Assembly (NCBI RefSeq): GCF_035046485.1
Contig: NC_085137.1
Span: forward strand, 501,166,536-501,230,535
Direction: 5' to 3'
Length of the DNA: 64,000 bases
Source: Aedes albopictus
Taxonomy: Eukaryota; Arthropoda; Insecta; Diptera; Culicidae
The translations under genes were made by a program, and so were the position numbers. Under the pieces are notes generated by a model, which worked only from the letters and a program-made list of their open reading frames with translations, had not been told where the DNA came from and made no database searches. Positions 1-8,257 of this stretch are shown here, piece after piece (positions within the stretch are counted from its first letter, which is position 1; each line of letters opens with the position of its first letter).

Positions 1-892
1 GACAAGCTTCTGCGCTAATCGGCACTAGCACCCGGTAGAAGCATTCCAAGACGTTCTCGATTTGATCCTCGTACACGTCTTCGGCATTGATGATGAAGTT
101 TTCGTGGATATCCAAGAATTTGTTAATTATTTTTAGATCTTCTTTGACCAATAAGTTATGATCGACGAACGTTGTTTCGGGATACAACTGTTTGAATCCT
201 TCCATCAATCCCTCGATCAAGCAAGTTTTCCCAAACAACTCGTAGAACTCATCTAACTCGAAGTAATCCACTTCCGTCTCCGTAAAGCGCTCGGCCATCG
301 CATGCACCGCCTCCATTGTACTTTCCAGCAAATCCCTGCTGGTCGAAATGCGCAATATATAAGCTAGCCTTTCCGCAATGCCATGAATCTCACAGATCAT
401 TTGGAACCAGAAGTACTCATCATTTGATTGCTCCAAAATCGTCGTAATAATTTTCATCATCTGCTCCAAAACCAACGGGTCGTTTGAATTCAAGAATCCG
501 CACAACCTCAACAGCAGCGTCTCGTTATCATACAGAAACCGATGAGTCTCCTCTACGCAGCACATATTCTGCACCATCCCCAGCAGAATTACCACCAGCT
601 GATTATCCGCCGAGGTCTCGGTTATTCTCAGAATCAGCTCTACCACTTCGTGGCGGAGCAATAACAGCACAACATTCTTATCTATAGCCATATTACGCAA
701 GTCAGTTAAATCCCTCCTAAAATCTTCATCGTCCGCCAAATTCCCTTGAAACAGCGGAAGCCTCATAAGCGTCGTCAGCACGAATCGCTGGTGGTACATC
801 GTTTCGCAGCTCTGATCGTCGTCACCGGCTGCAATAGAGGAATCCCTTTCGCGATCGGTGCTCTCAGCTGTTGTCGTTTCCTCGGTGGATTC
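1..892 (-). CDS. SAAL1-like armadillo-type protein, partial (3' end beyond window)
   Basis: An open frame runs on the minus strand from about 892 to the window edge with no stop, so the C-terminus is missing. It reads as a helical repeat protein, with segments such as VVLLLLRHEVVELI, LLGMVQNMCCVEET and LCGFLNSNDPLVLEQ, then an acidic stretch. The order of motifs (a Y-x-x-x-F segment, an L-x-D-L-x-N-M-x-x-D segment, then G-x-x-x-N-M-x-C-x-E) resembles vertebrate SAAL1 as I remember it. The first in-frame ATG is at 797-799, but the SAAL1-like similarity starts upstream of it. An in-frame TAG sits at 893-895, so an upstream exon probably splices near 892; that junction is not certain. No function is inferred beyond family similarity. 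Confidence 0.55.
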
Positions 893-1086
893 CTACTGGT
901 TTAGCGCAAATGGTGCCTTGCAATCTGAAATTTTCCAGTACGTGTATAATGCACAAATTTTTACGGAGAAAGCACGGAATACTTTGAATTTTGAAAAAGA
1001 CTGCCACAGAAACACTGATAATACGCCTGTGATCGGGTGCGTTTGTTATCTAACAAAGAACATAAGAACAAAAGCACCTCAAAGTA

Positions 1087-1858
1087 ATTCGCCTTGACGG
1101 AGGCTCTCTGAGAGAATTGCGCTGTGCGTGAAAACAATTTTTTTTAACATGGGAAAGGATAGGAGCTGCATTTTCAAATGCTTCTAATTCTTTATAGAAA
1201 TTTTTTTAAGCAAAACGTTCTTAATGTTATCGAATGAGATTTTGATACGCTATATTATAGACATAACATTGTGATTTAAAAACATTTTGTCTAAAACCAG
1301 TTATAGTGTAGCTAATTGAAAGTATATTGCAAAACATTAACTCTTTTTTCAATCTGAAGTCCCTAAAATATTTTAGAAGCATTTGAAAATGCAGCTCCTA
1401 TCCTTTCCCATGTTAAAAAAAAAATGTTTTCACGCACAGAGCAATTCTCTCAAAGAGTTCCGTCAAGGCGAATAGGAGCTGCATTTTCAAATGCTTCTAA
1501 AATATTTTAGGGACTTCAGATTGAAAAAAGAGTTAATGTTTTGCAATATACTTTCAATTAGCTACACTATAACTGGTTTTAGACAAAATGTTTTTAAATC
1601 ACAATGTTATGTCTATAATATAGCGTATCAAAATCTCATTCGATAACATTAAGAACGTTTTGCTTAAAAAAATTTCTATAAAGAATTAGAAGCATTTGAA
1701 AATGCAGCTCCTATCCTTTCCCATGTTAAAAAAAATTGTTTTCACGCACAGCGCAATTCTCTCAGAGAGCCTCCGTCAAGGCGAATCCTTTCCCATGTTA
1801 AAAAAAAAATGTTTTCACGCACAGAGCAATTCTCTCAAAGAGTTCCGTCAAGGCGAAT
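1087..1858. repeat. Foldback element: 314-bp inverted arms plus repeated 72-bp spacer
   Basis: Arms 1087-1400 and 1473-1786 are near-perfect reverse complements. The 72-bp spacer 1401-1472 is repeated directly after the second arm at 1787-1858. The spacer is itself a variant of the outer arm end (it holds the motif TTTCCCATGTT followed by an A-run and TTCACGCACAG). The structure is arm, spacer, inverted arm, spacer copy. I see no transposase. A partial duplication or a failed excision of a MITE is a possible origin. Confidence 0.85.
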
Positions 1859-2083
1859 CTCGATCCGATCACCGGTTAGTACTCAACAAAAAATTTGAGT
1901 GATTTTGATCAGAAGGTGAGTTTAGAGAGACTTGAGTGACTGGAAGGGAGTGTGTTAAGGTACTCACATGAGTGCACCGCGCGCTGTGAGTTCACTCAAG
2001 CTGCGTTGATAAATTCACCACCCTGGCATGATTCATGCGAGTGCTGCACGGAAAATCAAGATTACCCAATTTTTATAATATTG
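1859..2083. other. Unassigned spacer
   Basis: AT-rich spacer with variants of GAGTGACTGGAAGGGAG and ACTCATGAGTG. Similar short phrases recur near 12,845-12,895, so it may be a degenerate repeat. No coding potential seen. Confidence 0.4.
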
Positions 2084-2106
2084 TGTTTCCAGTTCAAAAC
2101 CGAATA

Positions 2107-2309
2107 AGGCAATCCATGAGACAGATGCGATCAGCTGATTTTCTTTGTTTACCATGTATTTTTGACAATCGTCGATCGGGGTGACAGTTGAACACAAAGG
2201 AATTTGTTAAGCACCGAGAACACTCGACGAAAATTTGGTAAGCTGCACGTACACTGTGTTCACAATTTCAGCTGTCACCCCCATCGCGATATGTCGTCAT
2301 GGATTGCCT
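2107..2309. mobile_element. Nested MITE with TIR AGGCAATCCATGA
   Basis: Terminal inverted repeats AGGCAATCCATGA and TCATGGATTGCCT, flanked by TA on both sides. It lies inside the left arm of the family A MITE. The interior has the inverted pair GGGGTGACAG and CTGTCACCCC. Non-coding. Confidence 0.7.
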
Positions 2310-2406
2310 TATAAGCGACATTTTTTCTTTTACTTCCGCTGCTTTTGCCTTGCGTTATACACTATGTCGGAAGTGGGGCGCTGTATAGAATACCAGGTGT
2401 ACAATA

Positions 2407-2674
2407 CACTGAAAAACAAGAGAACCCAAATTTGAGTATTTTTAAACTCACTTTTGAGTTCTTTTTTGCATCCTGTTTCAAAAGTTGAGAAGTTGAGTAA
2501 TTTTAACTGACGGTTGAGTAAAAAGAACCTTGACTTTAGGTACTTTGGCCGTATACGCCTAAATGCAAACTACCTACCTGAACATCGACTCCAGCAACTC
2601 AAAATTGGCTTCCCGCACGCAACCTCCAAGTTGGGTGGAATGAACTCACTTTTGGGTACTTTCGTTTTTCCGTG
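2407..2674. mobile_element. Nested TA-flanked MITE in the centre of family A copy 1
   Basis: The ends read CACTGAAAAAC and GTTTTTCCGTG, with about 30 bp of imperfect terminal inverted repeat, flanked by TA at 2405-2406 and 2675-2676. Removing it restores the ..TACAGCGCC.. centre seen in the intact family A copy. This is typical of a Tc1/mariner-type non-autonomous element. Confidence 0.8.
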
Positions 2675-2772
2675 TACAGCGCCCCACTTCCGACATTGTG
2701 TTTAACGCAAGGCAAAAGCAGCGCAAGTAAAAGAAAAAATGTCGCTAATTCGATTTTGAACTGGAAACATAT

Positions 2773-4579
2773 TGGGAATCTCGGTATACGTAACGAACAA
2801 ATCTTTATTTGATCTAACTTGTTTGGAGGTTTAACAAGAAGTGAAATGAAAAACTATGTGTCAAACTATGTCGGGATCACCAATGCCTACTTGATCTTCA
2901 ACACCCCCTCTTGATCCGACACCTTTGGACAGGTCATAGGCTCCTCTCCGGTTACATACACCACGCAGTTTCACGGTCGAGTTCGCATTAGTCCTCCAAG
3001 ATTCAAGCAGCTGCGTATTAGCACTTTTCTTGAGGAAACCACTGCTCGATTGTTGAACACGTCGTATGCCTTTCTTGGTTTTGTCACCGGTTCCTTCGCT
3101 TTGCCAATCTTGATATCGCTGCACACGCCTATCACACTGCATCACCGGAAGCCGGGAAGAGGGCTTCAATTTATCCGGACAATCAACCATGCAGCCTTCA
3201 ATCTTCTCAGCTTCATCTCCATCATGCGGGACATCATTTTCCCCCTCTGGCTCGCTTTTCTGATCCTCGCAGTGCTTAGTATTTGATATCTTGATGTCCA
3301 ATTCATAGAGATTTCCTCTCAGCAATGCCGTCGCAATCACAATATTGCCTTTCTTCAACACAGCAACGCTTCCCTCAAATATTACGGTAACGCCAGCCTT
3401 CGTCAAACGCTTAACCGACAACAAGTTCTCCCGCAGCTCTGGAACGTAGAGCACCTGGTTGACGTTGAGTGGTACTCCTCTATTACTCTGACCGTCAATA
3501 ACGCCAACCGCTTCCGCTTCGAGAGTCTGTCCTTCCTTCGCAATGTCGAAAATGATCGGAGCTCTCAGTTGCCTTGCCGATGAAAATACCTTCAAATCGT
3601 TCACTACATGGTCGCTCGCGCCGGAATCCAGTCTGAACGTCAATTTGCTGGAGCCGTTCCGTTGACCACCGTGCCGATCCATCATGAAACTTACCGCCTT
3701 CCTGTTTGCCGCTGCTGATTCCGAACTGACTTCTTCGCAATCCTTTTTCATGTGGCCTTTCTTTCCACACCTGTGGCACCGGCCTCCGAATTTCGTCTGC
3801 TTGTGCCTCGCTTTTTCTCCAGAAAACGCCGTGGGTACCTCTTCAAATAAATCATGATGCCGTTCCTGTTGCTTCATTTCCTCCGCAAGCAGCCGCTGCT
3901 TCACGTGGTCCAGCGTTATTTCATCGTCCCCCAGATTTTCAAGCGCCGTGATGAGAGGGTCGTATGAATCTGGAAGCGTTCCGAACAGTGATACCACCAT
4001 ATCCGCATCCGACAGCTTGGCGCCAGCAACACGTAGTTGGCGGATCAAGTCTTCAAATGCCACCAGGTGTTCACGCATCGGCGAACCTTCCTTCATCTTC
4101 AAACGGCTCAACTGCTTCCGCACCAGGTTCTGCGTTCCCAAGGACTTCTTCGCAAACGTGTTTTGCAGGCTTGTCCACATAGCCTTGGTCGACTTCTTCT
4201 CCCGTATAACTTCGAGACACTCATCAGCGAGGAATCCGATCAACAAGGATTTTGCCTTTTTATCCGCCTCTGCAAATTTGGCCTTCAAAGCTTCTTGCGC
4301 GGGAGGATCCTCCGTCAACGTATGGTCTACTCCCATTGCTTCCAGGTAAGCGCACACACGGAAACTCCAGTTATGAAATCCAGGTCCTCCCCGGAACTGC
4401 GGGATTCCGTTAACCGCTGCGTCTTTACTGGTCGAGCCCATAACCTATTGGGAATCTCGGTATACGTAACGAACAAATCTTTATTTGATCTAACTTGTTT
4501 GGAGGTTTAACAAGAAGTGAAATGAAAAACTATGTGTCAAACTATGTCGGGATCACCAATGCCTACTTGATCTTCAACA
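2773..4579 (-). mobile_element. Compact Ty1/copia element lacking integrase, RT and RNase H
   Basis: Two identical-looking 131-bp LTRs lie at 2773-2903 (3' LTR) and 4449-4579 (5' LTR); read on the minus strand they begin TGTTGAAG and end ATTCCCA. Next to the 5' LTR, about 4434-4446, is GGTTATGGGCTC, which matches the internal initiator-tRNA-Met fragment used as primer by copia. A polypurine tract, AAGAGGGGG, directly precedes the 3' LTR. The interior is only 1,545 bp and codes for gag plus protease. AAACATAT occurs immediately outside both LTRs (2765-2772 and 4580-4587). The missing pol genes make this a non-autonomous element that would depend on pol supplied by another copy. Confidence 0.85.
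2861..4441 (-). CDS. Copia gag-protease polyprotein, uninterrupted, pol deleted
   Basis: A 526-residue open frame without stops starts at an ATG that lies inside the primer-binding site. The N-terminal part is a UBN2/copia gag domain (FHNWSFRVCAYLEAMGV near residue 25, AMWTSLQNTF near 85, FEDLIRQLRVAGAKLSD near 130). A CCHC knuckle, CHRCGKKGHMKKDC, lies near residue 222. The aspartic protease motif LDSGASDHVVND is near residue 272. The gag-pre-integrase start GNLYELDI is near residue 380. The frame then enters an acidic linker and 3'-end sequence and runs into the LTR. Integrase, reverse transcriptase and RNase H are absent. Intactness against a background of broken copies is notable. Confidence 0.85.
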   Translation of the reverse strand: MGSTSKDAAVNGIPQFRGGPGFHNWSFRVCAYLEAMGVDHTLTEDPPAQEALKAKFAEADKKAKSLLIGFLADECLEVIREKKSTKAMWTSLQNTFAKKSLGTQNLVRKQLSRLKMKEGSPMREHLVAFEDLIRQLRVAGAKLSDADMVVSLFGTLPDSYDPLITALENLGDDEITLDHVKQRLLAEEMKQQERHHDLFEEVPTAFSGEKARHKQTKFGGRCHRCGKKGHMKKDCEEVSSESAAANRKAVSFMMDRHGGQRNGSSKLTFRLDSGASDHVVNDLKVFSSARQLRAPIIFDIAKEGQTLEAEAVGVIDGQSNRGVPLNVNQVLYVPELRENLLSVKRLTKAGVTVIFEGSVAVLKKGNIVIATALLRGNLYELDIKISNTKHCEDQKSEPEGENDVPHDGDEAEKIEGCMVDCPDKLKPSSRLPVMQCDRRVQRYQDWQSEGTGDKTKKGIRRVQQSSSGFLKKSANTQLLESWRTNANSTVKLRGVCNRRGAYDLSKGVGSRGGVEDQVGIGDPDIV

Positions 4580-4589
4580 AAACATATTA

Positions 4590-4799
4590 TGTTTCCAGTT
4601 CAAAACCGAATTAGCGACATTTTTTTCTTTGACTTCCGCTGCTTTTGCCTTGCGTTAAACACAATGTCGGAAGTGGGGCGCTGTATTATACACCTGGTGC
4701 TCTATACAGCGCCCCACTTCCGACATTGTGTTTAACGCAAGGCAAAATCAGCGCAAGTCAAAGAAAAAATGTCGCTAATTCGGTTTTGAACTGGAAACA
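4590..4799. mobile_element. Palindromic MITE family A, intact 210-bp copy
   Basis: A near-perfect hairpin from TGTTTCCAGTTCAAAACC to its inverse, with arms of about 95 bp and a short centre holding ATACACCTGGTGCTCTATAC. It is flanked by TA at 4588-4589 and 4800-4801. Non-coding, and able to form one long hairpin RNA or cruciform. Confidence 0.85.
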
Positions 4800-4801
4800 T
4801 A

Positions 4802-5585
4802 ATAATAATACACTCAAAACAACGCGATACCAATGTTGAAAATTTTTGAATTAAGACTTAATTCAATTGGGTTCTTTAGGGGTATCCAGATTATTTCATA
4901 ATCAGATTCTCCGCCCAAAAATTAGTCGAAATCCAAAATTTCATAATTTTTGGAGTCCGGGAACTATTTTTAAAATGCATTTAAAGTTTGTATGGGGAAA
5001 TTTTTTTGTTCGGGTCGAACTGTCATTTTAACGATTGAACTGTCATTCTATCCACGAAAATCAAAACTGTTATGTTAATTTAACCATCAAAACAAAGGTA
5101 TTGAAATCCAATAAAATCAAGTTATGCTCAGAAAAATGAGCTCTTTCGATTAGGCTATAGAAAACAGCAATATTTTATTCACTAAACAACCCAATTTATT
5201 AGTTAATAATGTAATTAAATTTGCAACGATGACAGCAGAAGTTCGCATCAAAAACGAGAGTTTGTGCAAACATGGCAGCAAGGAGACTCAATTAACGAAA
5301 TCGCCGAAAAGGGCAAGGAAAAGGGCGTTTGAAATATAGGGTGTCGAATCGACCTTCGAATCCAGTGGCCAAAGAAGCTGTGATGTACATATCAAAGTTT
5401 ACATGTTTTTAATATAGATTGCTGTGATGCATTTGCTGGACTCGATGATATGTTTCTACCACGTGCTGACCGGAGCGCTTTGGGCACGAACAGTTTCGAC
5501 TTGCAAAACCTGGAAAAAATAGTTCGTACCTCCAGGATGATATTTTTGTGATTTTAATGTTCCAAATAATTGTATTTGCGAGCAC
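4802..5585. other. AT-rich spacer with a repeat shared with 63,405-63,510
   Basis: No gene seen. About 4,870-5,000 shares phrases (CCGAAATCCAAAatttt..., a CCGGGAA...ATTTAAA.. order, then AAGTTTGTATG) with 63,405-63,510, which suggests a dispersed low-copy repeat. The rest is AT-rich with short unconvincing open frames. Confidence 0.4.
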
Positions 5586-5690
5586 AGACAAACAGACGTA
5601 ACTCTTAGAGGAAATTCATTAAAATTTTTTGCCCGGTGTATTTTTTATGAGCACACTACTGCCATCTGTTGGTAGATACTCTCTCAAATT
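5586..5690. mobile_element. Truncated copy of the CACAGACAAACAGACGTAAC MITE end
   Basis: The phrase CACAGACAAACAGACGTAAC at about 5587 matches the terminal repeat of the complete element at 24,355-24,617, and is followed by CATCTGTTGGTAG-like interior sequence. No second end is visible before the RTE relic starts. Confidence 0.5.
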
Positions 5691-5971
5691 TTATGCCGCC
5701 GTCTATCACCGATTGCAAGAGAGTTCGTAGGGCAATATCAGGCTGGATTCATGGGTGAACGCGCTAAAACGGACCAGATGTTTGCCATCCGCCAGGTGTT
5801 GCAGAAATGTCGCGAATACAACCTGCCCGCCCACGCATCACTTGTTCATCGATTTCAAATCTGCGTATGATACAATCGATCGAGACCAGCTATGGCAGAT
5901 TATGCACGCATACGGATTCCCGGATAAACTTACACGATTGATCAAGGCGACGATGGATCGAGTGATGTGCG

Positions 5972-6106
5972 TAGAACAGTCGGATCACGTTCACGGTTAT
6001 TTTTTGTCGTTTGACAACTTCTTGACATCTGTCAGTCGTTGCAGTTACCGAATTTCATTCGCTAAGTGAAACGTAAACATGTTGCAGTTATCGAACGTCT
6101 ACTGTA
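5972..6106. mobile_element. Partial copy of the CAGTAGACGTTCG MITE
   Basis: The sequence from GTTTGACAACTTCTTGACA to CGAACGTCTACTGTA closely matches the right half of the complete element at 6302-6589. The left terminal repeat is missing. It replaces part of the reverse-transcriptase coding sequence. Confidence 0.65.
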
Positions 6107-6301
6107 TATAGCTCGTAAATTTAAGCCGATGGCGGAAACGTACATCCGACTAAAGAGTGAATCCAGGCGAATCGAATTAGTCATTTATGTGTCGAAGACG
6201 AAGTACATGATGGCAAAGGGCTCCAGGGAGGAATCACCGCGCCCGCCACCCCGAATTCATATCGACGGTGATGAAATCGAGGCGGTTGAAGAATTCGTGT
6301 A

Positions 6302-6589
6302 CAGTAGACGTTCGCTCGGTGCAAACGGTTTAATTGCAATGCTTTTTAACTGCAAGTCCGCTAAGTGCAACAATTTTGCAGTTATCGCACCGCTATCTGT
6401 CAAAAACAAAACGTCATCAGAGTTGCGATGTTTTTCGGATGCACTACACCTGCATTGCGATGTTTTGAGTGCATTCTGGCTGCGTCCAACAGCATTTGAC
6501 AACTGTTTGACGGCTGTCAGTCGTTGCAGTTAGCGAATTTCATTCGGTAACTGAAACGTAAACATGTTGCACTTATCGAACGTCTACTG
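6302..6589. mobile_element. 288-bp TA-flanked MITE, TIR CAGTAGACGTTCG
   Basis: The ends CAGTAGACGTTCG and CGAACGTCTACTG are exact inverted repeats, flanked by TA at 6300-6301 and 6590-6591. Removing the element plus one TA restores the reading GTGTACTTGGGC, the V-Y-L-G codons seen in the full RTE element at 42.0 kb. Target and boundaries are therefore well defined. Tc1/mariner-type non-autonomous element. Confidence 0.88.
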
Positions 6590-6933
6590 TACTTGGGCTC
6601 ACTGGTGATCGCCGACAACGAAACCAACAGAGAAATTCAGAGACGCATTGTGTCAGAAATCGAGCTTTCTTTGGACTCCGCAGAACTCTACGATCGAACA
6701 AAGCTCGCCGTCACACTAGCCGTCACGCGAAGTTAAGCATCTTCAAAACTCTGATTAGACCGGTAGTTCTCTATGGGCACGAAGCATTGACCCTACGTGC
6801 AGAGGACTAACGCGCCCTCGAACGTGCCATTGGAGTTTTCTAACGGAGGGTGTTGCGTACCATCTACAACGGGGTGCAGATGGAAGATGGGACTTGGAGA
6901 AGGCGAATGATACACGAGCTGCATCAGCTGCTA

Positions 6934-7768
6934 CACTGAAATAATATTTGTTGTAGTTTCCAACGAATCCATGGTAAAATAGGCTCCTAAAGTCCTATCG
7001 GGATTCTTGTTTTAAACCATAATATATGGTTCAAGAGTACATTTTTACTCATTTTTTGACGTTTTTATTAACCGTAGTTGAAAATATATAATTTTTATTT
7101 TTTTAGCCTTTTGTCTCGTCCCTAGCTTATATTTAACACATACTTTGAGTGATTTTTTTCACAGTGTATGTCAGATAGGAACATTTTTGAAATCCCAGTG
7201 CGAAAAATGTCGAGCTCAGTCTCACGAGGTTGACCTCAAATGTCAAAGTAGAACTATTTACCATTTTACTTGTTTCGAATTTTCTCATTATTCCTTTGTT
7301 TTTCAAGTTCGAGTAAAGTAGAATTCCGATTAGAATACCATGCTTGATCGTATTATTCAATATAAGTGAGATTTCATCTTTAATTTTAGGACCCTATTAA
7401 GAACTGTACCAACGATTTTCAACCGAATGCAAAATTCTGTTAATTGTACTGAAACATTGTCAATATTACCATGCGTACCGTACCGTTAACTGAAAACATT
7501 CTTGATGCAACCATTTTGGCATTGTAATTTCGCCCACGTCGACTTGAATGTTGAGCATATCAGATAAACGTGGTCAAAATAACAATGCCAAAATAGTAGC
7601 ATCAAGAATGTTTTCAGTCAACGGTACGGCACGCATGGTAATATTAACAATGTTTCAGTACAATTAACAGAATTTTGCATTCGGTTGAAAATCGTTGGTC
7701 CGGTTCTTAATTTTACCATGGATTCGGTAGTAACTACCAAGGTAACTACAACAAAATTTATTTCAGTG
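6934..7768. mobile_element. 835-bp TA-flanked MITE with internal palindrome
   Basis: The termini CACTGAAATAA and TTATTTCAGTG are inverted, and the repeat continues imperfectly (ACAACAAA/TTTGTTGT). TA flanks at 6932-6933 and 7769-7770. Inside, about 7,390-7,710 is a long palindrome, with arms containing CCGAATGCAAAATTCTGTTA and its inverse. The off-centre position of that palindrome suggests a second element nested inside the first. Confidence 0.75.
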
Positions 7769-7828
7769 TAAGCTGACGGGTCACGTTGTCAGGATGTCGG
7801 ATAGCAACCCGACTAAAAATCAGAGTTT

Positions 7829-7993
7829 TCTACTAGCGAAGTTGGATTTTTCTCCAAATCCGTGTGTCGGGCCTAACTTTGGAAGTGGTGCACTGTGTAG
7901 TATATACACCAGCTCCGCTATAAAGCGCACCACTTCCGAAGTTAGGTCCGACGCATGGATTTGGAGAAAAATCCAGCTTCGCTAGTCGAAAAT
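7829..7993. mobile_element. Palindromic MITE family B
   Basis: The arms TTTTCTACTAGCGAAG and its imperfect inverse enclose ATTTTTCTCCAAATCC/GGATTTGGAGAAAAAT. The centre has TATATACACCAGCTCCGCTATA. The layout, and the phrase GCACCACTTCCGAAGTTAGG, resemble family A (GCGCCCCACTTCCGACATT). Confidence 0.7.
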
Positions 7994-8257
7994 ACCGTGT
8001 TCCAGCTGGATTGATAATATTTGAAACCGTGTATTGTGCCTTGCATTGCAACGATTTTGAAACGATCGTGAAATGTTAAATCTTTTAAATAAAGCACTAT
8101 GTGCATAAGCATAAAGCAGGTACTCATAACCTTATTATTCTCTTACCAAGATCACACAAAACATTTCTCATTCAATAAAACACTACATTATTATTATTAT
8201 TATAACACACTGCCTTCTATTAGCTCTATTCCTTACGAACCAAACAAACCTCACTTC
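7994..8257. other. Downstream region of mRpL48, no other gene seen
   Basis: AT-rich with an (ATT)n run near 8,190-8,205. On the minus strand this is the likely 3' untranslated region of mRpL48. No canonical AATAAA on the minus strand was obvious to me. Confidence 0.35.

Larger units (their letters stand above)
2084..2769. mobile_element. Palindromic MITE (family A, copy 1), interrupted by two younger MITEs
   Basis: The ends are TGTTTCCAGTTCAAAACC and its inverse, and the body carries the arm phrase GGAAGTGGGGCGCTGTA and its inverse GCGCCCCACTTCCGACATT. Comparison with the clean copy at 4590-4799 shows two insertions, at 2107-2309 and 2407-2674. Its right end abuts the copia long terminal repeat. 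Confidence 0.8.
5691..7818 (+). pseudogene. RTE-like reverse transcriptase relic, broken by MITE insertions
   Basis: Fragments of the retrotransposon at 17.4-20.5 kb appear in order. 5691-5970 reads FIDFKSAYDTIDRDQLW and FPDKLTRLIKATMDRVMCV in shifted frames. 6110-6300 carries the segment between the palm and the C-terminus. 6592-6930 reads the LYGHE.LTLRAED and GVQMEDGTWRRRM region. 7771-7818 reads GHVVRMSDSNPTK. The fragment is interrupted by MITEs at about 5972-6106, 6302-6589 and 6934-7768, and by a hairpin after 7818. It carries stops and frameshifts throughout, so it cannot encode a functional enzyme. Confidence 0.8.

Noticed and set aside
3948..4510. Plus-strand frames across the copia gag
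   Set aside because: Antisense to the intact gag-protease frame; no domain recognised.
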